Origin: a gamma proteobacterium symbiont of Taylorina sp.
GTDB taxonomy: Bacteria > Pseudomonadota > Gammaproteobacteria > GRL18
Direction: 5' to 3'
DNA: 34,084 nucleotides
Assembly: GCA_025655455.1 (NCBI GenBank)
Contig: JAHXIV010000098.1
Coordinates: 1 to 34,084, forward strand
Shown piece by piece: positions 1 through 8,172 of the stretch. Position 1 is the first letter of the stretch. The number at the start of each line of letters is the position of its first letter. Both the position numbers and the translations under genes were made by a program. The notes beneath the pieces were generated by a model. That model searched no databases and was not told the DNA's origin. It was given only the letters and a program-made list of their open reading frames with translations.

Positions 1-82
1 GTCTTTAGTATCGATCTTAGTTGAGTAAATTTCGAGGTTTTTAAGGATTATTGGGAGGGTTTTAAGCTACCGCGAAGCGGTT

Positions 83-525
83 TTGTTCAACACAGTAAAT
101 GGTTTAATGTGGGAAGTAAAAACTCGTGATGAAGATATTCGGGATAGATACAATTCATACACATGGTATAATCCGGATATACAAGGTGATATTAAATCTA
201 TTGGCTATGAAGACTCAGGCTATTGTACCAAAGTAAGTGTGATACTTATCATTATATTGAAGCTGTCAATAAGCAAGGATTATGTGGATACCACGATTGG
301 CGTATGCCCGAAATTAAAGAGCTCGAAAGTTTGGTGGTATTGGGTTCAGAGCCCACAATAGATAACACAATATTCCCTAATACCTGGAAAAATATATTTT
401 GGTCAGCAACAACATATGCTGATGATACATCTCAGGCATGGTTTGTCAATTTTTACAGTGGGATCACATATTTTACGGATAAGAGGCAGGCAGGACAAGT
501 ACGCCTGGTGCGTACAATAAAATAA
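83..525 (+). pseudogene. DUF1566 (Lcl C-terminal-like) protein, frameshifted
   Basis: Two overlapping frames together read as one DUF1566-type protein. The first frame gives NGLMWEVKT near its start, the usual 'GLMWE' opening of the fold. The second frame, from about 223, gives GYHDWRMPEIKELESL, then FWSATTYADDTSQAWFVNF, then VRLVRT, which are the family's conserved central and C-terminal motifs. The switch needs a one-base slip around 223-240. The first frame stays open back to position 29 and has no good start codon or signal peptide, so the 5' end may also be missing; a small 5-bp hairpin sits at about 68-82. These domains occur in surface or secreted proteins of unknown function. The frameshift could be a sequencing error. 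Family call is firm, pseudogene status less so. Confidence 0.6.
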
Positions 526-603
526 CTTTTGTGCTTATGTGATGGATTAAATCTATTTTCTGTTACCAAATAATAGCGAATTATAACAAGGAAAACAAAT
601 AAT

Positions 604-1131
604 ATGAAAGCAAAAATTGGTATTATAACAGCCTCTGATCGTGCCAGTGCAGGTATCTATGAAGACCTATCCGGACAGGCTATTATTGATACAATGAATG
701 ATTATCTCACTTCAGACTGGGAATCTGTTTACCGTGTTATCCCCGATGAACAGACTGACATAGAACAAGCTCTAATTGAGCTTGCCGATCAAGAACAATG
801 TTGTCTCATTGTGACAACCGGAGGAACAGGGCCTGCAAAGCGTGATGTCACACCTGAAGCAACGGAAAATGTCTGTGAAAAAATGATGCCCGGTTTCGGT
901 GAATTAATGCGCCAGATTAGCCTGCAATATGTCCCGACAGCAATCCTTTCCAGACAAACAGCCGGCATCAGGGGTCAGTCTCTTATCGTCAACCTTCCGG
1001 GTAAGCCAAAATCAATTCGTGAATGTCTGGATGCAGTTTTTCCGGCAATTCCTTATTGTATTGATCTGATAGAAGGATCCTATCTTGAATGCGATGAAAA
1101 CGTCATCAAGCCTTTTAGACCTAAGAAATAA
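604..1131 (+). CDS. mog: Molybdopterin adenylyltransferase Mog
   Basis: A 175-residue protein of the MoaB/Mog fold. Mog adenylylates molybdopterin before molybdenum insertion in cofactor synthesis, in the cytoplasm. Visible family signatures are ITASDRASAGIYEDLSGQA at the N-terminus, TTGGTGPAKRDVTPEAT (the molybdopterin-binding loop), PGFGELMRQISLQYVPTAIL, and NLPGKPKSIRECLD with PYCIDLIEGSY near the end. These match Mog rather than MoaB, because the 'MPGFGELMRQISL..VPTAILSRQ' stretch is characteristic. It is slightly shorter than the E. coli protein (195 residues). The ATG at 604 follows an AAGGAAAA ribosome binding site. It stands alone: the next gene is convergent and ends 8 bases beyond its stop. 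No other molybdenum cofactor genes are in the window. Confidence 0.93.
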   Translation: MKAKIGIITASDRASAGIYEDLSGQAIIDTMNDYLTSDWESVYRVIPDEQTDIEQALIELADQEQCCLIVTTGGTGPAKRDVTPEATENVCEKMMPGFGELMRQISLQYVPTAILSRQTAGIRGQSLIVNLPGKPKSIRECLDAVFPAIPYCIDLIEGSYLECDENVIKPFRPKK

Positions 1132-1138
1132 ACTGTAA

Positions 1139-2077
1139 TCAACGCTGTGTCAGATTCTGCTCCAGCTTCAACTGATTTAATTTTTTTTGTTGATAGTTGC
1201 GTGCAGATTTTGCTACCCTGCTCTGTTTTCCATTGCTTAACCATTTTTTAATCCTATTGGCATCTCCACTTGGACTACGTTTACCAAATGAATCCAGCAT
1301 CACCATAACCACATCTTTGTTTTTTACTTTAGTCACCATCACCAGGCAACGACCTGCCTCATCCAGATAACCTGTTTTACTCAATTTAATGTCCCATTTT
1401 CCGGTGCGTACCAGAACATTGGTATTAGTATAAGCCAGAACATAACGAGGCTTTTTAAAACGGGCAGTATAAACCTGAGTGGTTGTATATTTTCTGATGG
1501 TTGAATATTTTACCGCTGCAGCCACCATTTTACTCAAATCAGCAGCTGTCGATACATTTTTTTCTGATAAACCACTTGAATCGACAAAATGTGTGTATTT
1601 CATTCCTAATTGGCGTGCTTTTTTATTCATTGCTTTAACAAAGGCAGTCTCACCACCCGGAAAATTATTTCCTAAAGCTGCTGCAGCCAGGTTTTCAGAT
1701 GACATGAGAGCAATTCGAAGTACATCACCCCGACTTAATGTTGAATCAATACGAATCCTGGAAAAATAGTTATTAATCTTCTTTTTATCTTCCCTGCTAA
1801 AACGTATTTTTTCTTGCAACGATAGTTTTGAATCCAAAACCACCATTGCTGTCATCACTTTTGTAATAGAAGCAATGGGCATAATAATATTTTCATTCTT
1901 TTTTAACAGCTTCTTACCACTTTTTAAATCCATAGCCACAGCACTGACAGAGGCGAGATTGACAGTAGTTTTGAGGCTTTTAGAAGATGATGCCGATGCA
2001 GAGACTTCGCTCACATAAAATAAGCTCAACACAACGGTAGTCAGTATTATTTTTAAGATAAAATCAGTTTTGATCAT
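1139..2077 (-). CDS. pbpG: D-alanyl-D-alanine endopeptidase, PBP7-like (peptidase S11)
   Basis: A periplasmic low-molecular-weight penicillin-binding protein of 312 residues. All three active-site motifs are present: SITK at about residues 70-73, SEN at 127-129 and KTG at 234-236. Residues 1-28 form a signal peptide (hydrophobic core, then SEVSASA). There is no large C-terminal domain or amphipathic membrane anchor of the DacA type, so it fits the PbpG (PBP7/8) endopeptidase class, which cuts D-Ala-meso-DAP cross-links. The C-terminal 30 residues are rich in Lys, Gln and Asn (QQKKLNQLKLEQ). It is transcribed divergently from the kinase gene at 2264 across 186 bp. A carboxypeptidase role cannot be excluded from sequence alone. 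Confidence 0.85.
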   Translation of the reverse strand: MIKTDFILKIILTTVVLSLFYVSEVSASASSSKSLKTTVNLASVSAVAMDLKSGKKLLKKNENIIMPIASITKVMTAMVVLDSKLSLQEKIRFSREDKKKINNYFSRIRIDSTLSRGDVLRIALMSSENLAAAALGNNFPGGETAFVKAMNKKARQLGMKYTHFVDSSGLSEKNVSTAADLSKMVAAAVKYSTIRKYTTTQVYTARFKKPRYVLAYTNTNVLVRTGKWDIKLSKTGYLDEAGRCLVMVTKVKNKDVVMVMLDSFGKRSPSGDANRIKKWLSNGKQSRVAKSARNYQQKKLNQLKLEQNLTQR

Positions 2078-2263
2078 TTATTCACCGCAAGCTCTTACAA
2101 GAAAATAGAATTATGACACATCCAGACCATCTTTAAAAACTGCCTGATGATTTTTTTAACAATTTTGAGCTATTACCTCACTCCGGCTCATTAACTTAGC
2201 TATAAATGTCTATGATAGAATATGGGTATCATCAAAGATATAACACGTAAGGAACACAATTGA

Positions 2264-3259
2264 GTGAAAGATAATCACATTCAGAAAATTGTCAATAAAG
2301 TCACTGGTTCTACCGGAATTTTTCAAATTGAAATCATTCAGAGTCTCTGGAGTGGTTACGGGAATATTATCAGATATGGTTTAAAAGAAAGCAAGACAAA
2401 AACAGTCATTGTCAAACATATACAACTTTCTGATCAGACTCAGCATCCACGGGGTTGGAATACGGATTTATCTCATCAGAGAAAAGTAAAATCTTATGAA
2501 GTAGAGACAGCCTGGTATAAAAACTGGAGCCAAAATTGCGACGACAGCTGTCGTATTCCTCTCTGTCTTTCCCTTGAATCCGATAATAATGAAATATGGA
2601 TCGTACTCGAAGATCTGGATAAGAGTGGTTATCACATACGCAAAGATTCTGCCTCCATCAGTGACATGCATACCTGTCTCACATGGCTGGCAAACTTTCA
2701 TGCGACATTTATGGGTCAGGATCCAATTGACTTATGGCATGTCGGAACATACTGGCATCTGGAGACACGCCCTGATGAATTACAAGCACTAACAGACATT
2801 AAACTTAAAAATACAGCAAAAAAAATTGACCAAAAACTACAGGATAGTCCTTATCAAACCATTGTTCATGGTGATGCAAAACTGGCTAATTTTTGTTTTA
2901 CTCATGACGGAAAAAAAGTCGCTGCTGTTGACTTTCAATATGTCGGTGGTGGGTGTGGGATGAAAGATGTTGCCTATTTTATCAGCAGCTGCCTCTTTGA
3001 ACATGATTGTGAACGCCTGGAAACAGAACTGCTTGATTTTTATTTTTCAGAGTTAAAAGCAGCTCTGACTAGCAAAGAAATTCCTGTTAGTCCACAAGCT
3101 GTTGAGCAAGACTGGAGAGCATTATATCCACTGGCCTGGACTGATTTTCACCGTTTTCTCAAGGGATGGAGTCCTGGCCACTGGAAGATCCACGGTTATA
3201 GCGAACGAATTGCTCATGAAGTCGTGACTCAATTGAATAGTAAAGTCATAAAAACATAA
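2264..3259 (+). CDS. Aminoglycoside/choline-kinase-like phosphotransferase (EcKinase/CHK-like)
   Basis: A 331-residue cytoplasmic protein with the kinase-like fold of small-molecule phosphotransferases. The catalytic loop is seen as HGDAKLANF (Brenner motif HGDxxxxN), followed by [18 protein letters not shown] with the metal-binding Asp. The N-lobe contains VIVKHIQL, whose Lys probably contacts ATP, and WIVLEDLD as the hinge region. The motif layout resembles DUF1679/EcKinase proteins, which phosphorylate hydroxylated small molecules; the substrate is unknown. The start is GTG at 2264, with TAAGGA about 11 bases upstream. Its stop TAA shares a base with the ATG of the next gene (TAATG), so it is translationally coupled to a sugar-phosphatase-like enzyme. 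Confidence 0.82.
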   Translation: MKDNHIQKIVNKVTGSTGIFQIEIIQSLWSGYGNIIRYGLKESKTKTVIVKHIQLSDQTQHPRGWNTDLSHQRKVKSYEVETAWYKNWSQNCDDSCRIPLCLSLESDNNEIWIVLEDLDKSGYHIRKDSASISDMHTCLTWLANFHATFMGQDPIDLWHVGTYWHLETRPDELQALTDIKLKNTAKKIDQKLQDSPYQTIVHGDAKLANFCFTHDGKKVAAVDFQYVGGGCGMKDVAYFISSCLFEHDCERLETELLDFYFSELKAALTSKEIPVSPQAVEQDWRALYPLAWTDFHRFLKGWSPGHWKIHGYSERIAHEVVTQLNSKVIKT

Positions 3260-4152
3260 TGCACTTATCTCACACGCAACTGCATTGTTTATCCAGAACC
3301 GCTGTCTCTGCCGCTGCTCAGGCAGGACAGCTCCTGACTAAATATTCAAAACTTAAAATTCCTGTGCAGAAAAAGACAGGGGGAGACAGTCTTGCTTCAC
3401 AAGTTGTCACAGAAGTCGATCATCTCTGTCAAGACACTATTCTAAAAATACTAATGCCCACATGTGAGAAATACGATATTGCTTTGTTAACTGAAGAGTG
3501 TGATGATGACAAAATGCGTTTAGAGAAAGATTTTTTCTGGTCTATCGATCCACTGGACGGCACTCTCCCTTTTATCGAATCATCATCAGGTTATGCTGTT
3601 TCAATTGCTCTGGTCAACCATTCGGGAACACCATTAATTGGTGTGATTTATGATCCTGTGAGACAAACACTCTACCATGCAATTAAGACTGCAGGAGCAT
3701 TTAAAAATAGCAAGCCATGGCGCTTACCAGCCATATCTGAACCAGAAAAACACTTTTTAACCCTTGTCAGTGATCGCAGTTTTCTTCAGCACAAGAATTA
3801 CTTACAAATAATGGAAAAACTAAATAGAGCAGCAGCCGAATCAGGCTTTGCCGGTCTTAAAACCATACAACACGGCGGAGCAGCAATGAATGCCTGCTGG
3901 GTATTAGAGAATTCCCCCGGCTGTTATTTCAAATTCCCAAAACAAAATAACGGCGGTGGCAGTCTTTGGGACTATGCAGCAACCACTTGTATCTTTAATG
4001 AAATTGATGCTTTTGTGAGTGATATTCATGGTAATCCACTGGATCTGAATCGACCTGATTCAACTTTTATGAACCATCGTGGTATTCTCTATGCAAGCAA
4101 TAGGCATATTGCTGAAAGTATTACACAAATATATAATAGTTTTGTTTACTGA
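3259..4152 (+). CDS. Inositol monophosphatase / CysQ family phosphatase
   Basis: A 297-residue Mg-dependent phosphomonoesterase-fold protein. The metal-binding signatures are present: LLTEECDDD (first Glu pair), WSIDPLDGTLPF (DPxDGT motif), and a C-terminal WDYAATTCIFNE carrying the W-D signature. The family includes SuhB, CysQ (3'-phosphoadenosine 5'-phosphate phosphatase) and fructose-1,6-bisphosphatase-like enzymes. The sequence differs enough from typical CysQ that I do not assign a symbol. The ATG overlaps the upstream kinase stop by one base. Its 3' end overlaps the convergent PBP1B gene by 7 bp, so neither gene has space for its own terminator there. Confidence 0.85.
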   Translation: MHLSHTQLHCLSRTAVSAAAQAGQLLTKYSKLKIPVQKKTGGDSLASQVVTEVDHLCQDTILKILMPTCEKYDIALLTEECDDDKMRLEKDFFWSIDPLDGTLPFIESSSGYAVSIALVNHSGTPLIGVIYDPVRQTLYHAIKTAGAFKNSKPWRLPAISEPEKHFLTLVSDRSFLQHKNYLQIMEKLNRAAAESGFAGLKTIQHGGAAMNACWVLENSPGCYFKFPKQNNGGGSLWDYAATTCIFNEIDAFVSDIHGNPLDLNRPDSTFMNHRGILYASNRHIAESITQIYNSFVY

Positions 4153-6476
4153 AAGAGTTGCTTCAACCAGTTATTATTATATTTCTTTTGCAGTTGTTTA
4201 GATTGACATGATCGCTTTTTCGATGGTTCAGTACCTTTAATAAAAGGTAAATATTCAGCATTCTTACATCGGCCTGACAATATTAACTGGTTTTTAGAAT
4301 CAGCCCAATACCATTTAACAGCTTTAGGTTGATTTTGTTCCAATCGCCCAATATCCAGTTGTTTCATCATCCGTCCCCAGACTCTCAATGCACCTGATGA
4401 TCCGGTTAAGCCTGCAGGTTTATTATCATCACGTCCCAACCAGACCACCGCCACTAAATTATTACCATAGCCGGCAAACCAGCTGTCACGCAATTCATTA
4501 GTCGTTCCGGTTTTTCCCGCCAATTGATAGGAGGATGATAAATAACGTGACATACCCTTGCCTGTACCCATGCTTATTACTTCCTGAAGGTTTGCATTGA
4601 GCAAATAGGTCAACTTCTCATCAAAACGGCGTTCAACCTGGATAGGATAATGCTGAACAGGCTGATTATTTTCATCCTGAACAGAAATAATACTGTGCAG
4701 CGGCGAATAAAAACCTTGATCGGCTATCGTTTGATACATCTGGCTCACTTGCATCGGTGATAAAGGAATTGAGCCTAATAAAACTGCAGGATATGGCAGA
4801 GCATCAGTTTCAGCACCTAATTTTCTAACTGTGTTGAGTACTTTATCTACCCCCAGCTTCATGCCCAGACGAGCCGTAGATAAATTATATGATTTGGCCA
4901 GAGCCACATGTAATGGAACCTGACCATGTTCCTTCTTATCATAATTGTGTGGTTTCCAGCGTTTCCCCTTACTGCTTTTAGCTGAAAACGAAGTATCATT
5001 AAGCATGGAGGAAAGGGTATAACCCTGTTCAAATGCCGTTAAATAAACAGCGGGTTTGATCAGAGAGCCAATGGCTCGTGATGCATTAATAGCACGATTA
5101 AAACTCCCTTCCTGGCTATCTTTACCGCCTACAATAGCCAAAATTTCAGCAGAGTCCCGACGGCTGACAACAATAGCACCCTGCAGATTTTTAGCCAGTT
5201 TCCTGGGTGTCTGCTTTATTTGATCAGTCAGAGCTTTTTCCGCTGCCCATTGCACCTGCGGATCAAAGGTGGTAAATATTTTAAGTCCTTTAGCCGTTAA
5301 ATCATCCTGATTATAATCTTGCTGTAATTGATTCTTCACACTATCCAGAAAAGCGGGAAAAGGTGATGAACTATAAGATAGACGCCGGCTTATACCAAGA
5401 CCTGATTGAATAAATTTCTGATATTGTTGCTGAGTCAGCAGGTTTTGGCCCAACATGACTTTTAAAACCGTATTACGCCGTTTTATCGCCCGTTCTTTGT
5501 GACTTCTGGGATTATACCAGGATGGTCCTTTCACCAGGCCAGCCAGCAATGCTATCTGCGGAGTCGTCAACTGCTTAATGGGTCGCTTGAAGTAATATTG
5601 ACTTGCCAGCGCAAAACCATGGATAGCACGCCTGCCGTCCTGCCCCAGATAAACTTCATTAATATAAGCCGTTAAAATATCATCTTTACTATAATGATAT
5701 TCCAGTAATAATGACATAATCGCTTCATTCATTTTTCTGATTAATGTTCTTTCTCTGGTCAGAAAATAATTTTTAACCAGTTGCTGTGTCAGTGTACTTC
5801 CTCCCTGCACCGTTGCACCTGCTTTAATATTTGCCCAAACAGCTCGAATAATTCCTTTAGGATCAATTCCATAATGTTCAAAAAAATGTCTATCTTCTAC
5901 CGCTAAAAGCGCCTGTTTTAATTTTTTGGGAATTTCCTGCTGACTTAACAATAACCTGTCTTCGTGCAGCTTTGGATGAATACTGCCGATTAGGGCGGGA
6001 TCCAGACGCACCAGTGAAAGTTTTCTGCGCTTTGTTTTTTCAACAATGGATCTGACCTGATTGCGACTGAATTGTATGCGAAGTTTGTAGGAACTTTCAT
6101 CACCATCAGGAAAAGAAAATTGGCGCGTGACCACATCAACGGTTTGTTTATTACGGGAAAAACTACCTTCAGTCGATGCTTTTTTATCCTTGCGATAACC
6201 TGCCAGACGTAATTCTTTTTCAAGTTGTTTGGCTGATAGCCGCAACCCCGGATAAATTTCCAACGAACGGGCATAGACTTTGGCAGGGATATCCCAGCGC
6301 CGGCCTTCAAATTTTTCTTTAATAATAGAATTGAGATAAAAAGTATAAAAACCTAAGAGAATACATCCTATAATAGTAGCGTATAGGAACACTTTTTTAA
6401 TGAAACGTCCCACACGGGTCTTATACGATATCTTAGGAGATCTTTTTTTCCTTGAAGATTGTTTTTTTCTTGGCAT
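4146..6476 (-). CDS. mrcB: Bifunctional penicillin-binding protein 1B
   Basis: A 776-residue class A PBP that polymerises and cross-links peptidoglycan at the inner membrane. In order: a basic cytoplasmic tail (KKQSSRKKRS), one transmembrane segment at about residues 29-50, a UB2H-like region (about 60-150), and the GT51 transglycosylase with EDRHFFEHYGID around residue 194, QGGSTLTQQLVKN, and YINEVYLGQ. The transpeptidase follows, with SLIK (Ser471), SYN (529-531) and KTGT (655-658). The UB2H region marks it as PBP1B rather than PBP1A. Length is slightly below the E. coli protein (844), mainly at the termini. It starts 5 bases upstream of the Tsx-like gene's stop on the same strand, so that gene, lying upstream, may be cotranscribed with it. 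Confidence 0.93.
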   Translation of the reverse strand: MPRKKQSSRKKRSPKISYKTRVGRFIKKVFLYATIIGCILLGFYTFYLNSIIKEKFEGRRWDIPAKVYARSLEIYPGLRLSAKQLEKELRLAGYRKDKKASTEGSFSRNKQTVDVVTRQFSFPDGDESSYKLRIQFSRNQVRSIVEKTKRRKLSLVRLDPALIGSIHPKLHEDRLLLSQQEIPKKLKQALLAVEDRHFFEHYGIDPKGIIRAVWANIKAGATVQGGSTLTQQLVKNYFLTRERTLIRKMNEAIMSLLLEYHYSKDDILTAYINEVYLGQDGRRAIHGFALASQYYFKRPIKQLTTPQIALLAGLVKGPSWYNPRSHKERAIKRRNTVLKVMLGQNLLTQQQYQKFIQSGLGISRRLSYSSSPFPAFLDSVKNQLQQDYNQDDLTAKGLKIFTTFDPQVQWAAEKALTDQIKQTPRKLAKNLQGAIVVSRRDSAEILAIVGGKDSQEGSFNRAINASRAIGSLIKPAVYLTAFEQGYTLSSMLNDTSFSAKSSKGKRWKPHNYDKKEHGQVPLHVALAKSYNLSTARLGMKLGVDKVLNTVRKLGAETDALPYPAVLLGSIPLSPMQVSQMYQTIADQGFYSPLHSIISVQDENNQPVQHYPIQVERRFDEKLTYLLNANLQEVISMGTGKGMSRYLSSSYQLAGKTGTTNELRDSWFAGYGNNLVAVVWLGRDDNKPAGLTGSSGALRVWGRMMKQLDIGRLEQNQPKAVKWYWADSKNQLILSGRCKNAEYLPFIKGTEPSKKRSCQSKQLQKKYNNNWLKQLFQ

Positions 6477-6481
6477 AAAAT

Positions 6482-7237
6482 CTAAAACTGATAGCTGAAA
6501 AACAGACTCAGAGCACTTTGATCAGTATCAAAAGCAGAAGAATCCTTTATCCCGTACTTATTTTTCCAATAACTGTATTCTACGCCCAACATGGATTTTC
6601 CGGATGGAAGATGCAGTATTTTTTCAAGATCATATTTTAAACGAGGATTCACATGAATATTGCTCTGGTAACTATCATCACTATTGACGTTCCAGTCAAT
6701 ATAACCTTCAAAAATCAGCGTTGAATCCCCTAAGGGAAAATTCATTCCCCATACCGGGGTAATCTGTATGGTTTCACCATCTCGATTGTTTTTTGTAAAA
6801 CGGTGAAAAATATTTAATTGAAAATAATTAAAACCAGGCAGTGCAAGATCAAAACCGGGACCTATTAAAAAGCTTTCAACATCACCTTTACCAAATTCAA
6901 AAGTACTGGCAAGCAAAATATCTTTAATAAACCCTATTGATAAATCTTTTTCAGATATTTTCCCCAGACTGAGACGTGGACTGAATTCACCATAAACACC
7001 ATCACCCTGATCAGAACCATGATATTGGGTCAAATCAACAAATGCAAATAGGTCTCCAAACGACCAGCCGCTCACATGCTCCAAAGTCAAGGTTGATTGC
7101 TCATCAGTATCCACTTCATAACCACTGCCATGCAATAGAAATGCACTATTGGATTGCCACACGGGATCAGCTGACACACCACCGGAGAGGCCAAATAAAA
7201 GCACAGCAAAAACTAGTGAATATCTTGATTTTTTCAT
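6482..7237 (-). CDS. Tsx-like outer membrane channel protein
   Basis: A 251-residue predicted outer membrane beta-barrel of the nucleoside-specific channel (Tsx) family. I chose the ATG at 7237 because it gives a clean signal peptide (KKSRYSLVFAVLLFGLSGGVSADP). An in-frame ATG at 7282 would put 15 polar residues before it. The mature protein shows alternating hydrophobic strands and typical family segments: FAFVDLTQYHG, GEFSPRLSLGKIS, FLIGPGFDLALPG, TPVWGMNFPLGDS, FEGYIDWN. It ends in the aromatic-terminated strand LSLFFSYQF expected for BAM substrates. Members take up nucleosides or related small solutes; the substrate here is unknown. The gene ends 5 bp before mrcB on the same strand and is divergent from the 7438 operon. 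Confidence 0.78.
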   Translation of the reverse strand: MKKSRYSLVFAVLLFGLSGGVSADPVWQSNSAFLLHGSGYEVDTDEQSTLTLEHVSGWSFGDLFAFVDLTQYHGSDQGDGVYGEFSPRLSLGKISEKDLSIGFIKDILLASTFEFGKGDVESFLIGPGFDLALPGFNYFQLNIFHRFTKNNRDGETIQITPVWGMNFPLGDSTLIFEGYIDWNVNSDDSYQSNIHVNPRLKYDLEKILHLPSGKSMLGVEYSYWKNKYGIKDSSAFDTDQSALSLFFSYQF

Positions 7238-7437
7238 CTTAAATCTGTTCCCATTCAAATTCAACAATGTTTTCAGTTTCATTATTAAAATTTTTAAAAT
7301 CTCTCTGGCACCAAGGCTTATTTTTCGGGGATATTATAACATATATTATTGTTAAGGCAGGAAACGCGCCAAAATCTTGATAATTTGTGGTAAATCCCCT
7401 ATGCTTATAAACAATCAGCCTGATACAGGAAAATATA

Positions 7438-8172
7438 ATGAAACAAATTATTATATTAATTTTTATATTTTTCACAACACTTGTACAGTCAGACATTCAC
7501 GCAAAAGAAATCATCATCGGCGTGGAAAAGCTCAACTATCTTCCTTATTACACCCATACAAACAATCAATATCAGGGCTATGCCCGTGAGTTATTTGATC
7601 AATTTGCCAGCGATAATGGTCATAATATCCACTATAAAATTCTACCCGTAGCAAGGTTATTTCATGCTTTTGTGAACCATCAAGTTGATTTTAAGTTTCC
7701 TGACAATCCAAAATGGAAACAACAGAAGAAACAAAAATACAATATTCAATATAGTCTTCCAGTCACCAATTTTACAGATGGCATTATGGTGCATCCTGAA
7801 GCACTGGATAATAAGGAAAAGTCATTTAAGAAAATTGGAACCCTGCGAGGTTTTACTCCATGGATACTTATGGATCAGGTTAAACAGAAAGAAATTCACA
7901 TTATTGAAAATAATACTCTTGAGGGTTTATTACAACAAGGGGTGCTGCAACGTGTTGACGGCTGTTTTGTTAATATTAATGTTGCCCGATATTTTCTAAA
8001 AACACAATTACAGCAACCCAATGCACTTATTTATAACACGAATCTGGTACACACGGATGATCATTATTATGTTTCCAGCATAAAATACCCTGATTTAATC
8101 AAACAATTTAATCAATGGCTGCAGGACAACAAAGTTTTTCATCAGCAACTCAAATCAAAATGGGGATTATGA
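7438..8172 (+). CDS. Periplasmic solute-binding protein (SBP_bac_3-like), first gene of a sensor operon
   Basis: A 244-residue secreted protein. A signal peptide covers about residues 1-22 (hydrophobic core IIILIFIFFTTLVQS, then HAKE). The mature N-terminus EIIIGVEKLNYLPYY and YQGYARELFDQFASDNG are typical of family 3 amino-acid-type binding proteins; LPVARLFHAFVNHQVDFKF and the C-terminal NQWLQDN.VFHQQLKSKWG fit the same fold. No ABC permease or ATPase gene lies nearby. The stop overlaps the start of a hybrid histidine kinase gene (ATGA, 8169-8172). That context suggests it presents a ligand to the kinase rather than to a transporter, as in other PBP-linked sensors. This role is inferred. 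Confidence 0.82.
   Translation: MKQIIILIFIFFTTLVQSDIHAKEIIIGVEKLNYLPYYTHTNNQYQGYARELFDQFASDNGHNIHYKILPVARLFHAFVNHQVDFKFPDNPKWKQQKKQKYNIQYSLPVTNFTDGIMVHPEALDNKEKSFKKIGTLRGFTPWILMDQVKQKEIHIIENNTLEGLLQQGVLQRVDGCFVNINVARYFLKTQLQQPNALIYNTNLVHTDDHYYVSSIKYPDLIKQFNQWLQDNKVFHQQLKSKWGL

Noticed and set aside
7239..7496. 85-codon minus-strand frame between the Tsx-like and solute-binding genes
   Set aside because: It spans the divergent promoter region, overlaps the start of the solute-binding gene antisense and lacks family features.
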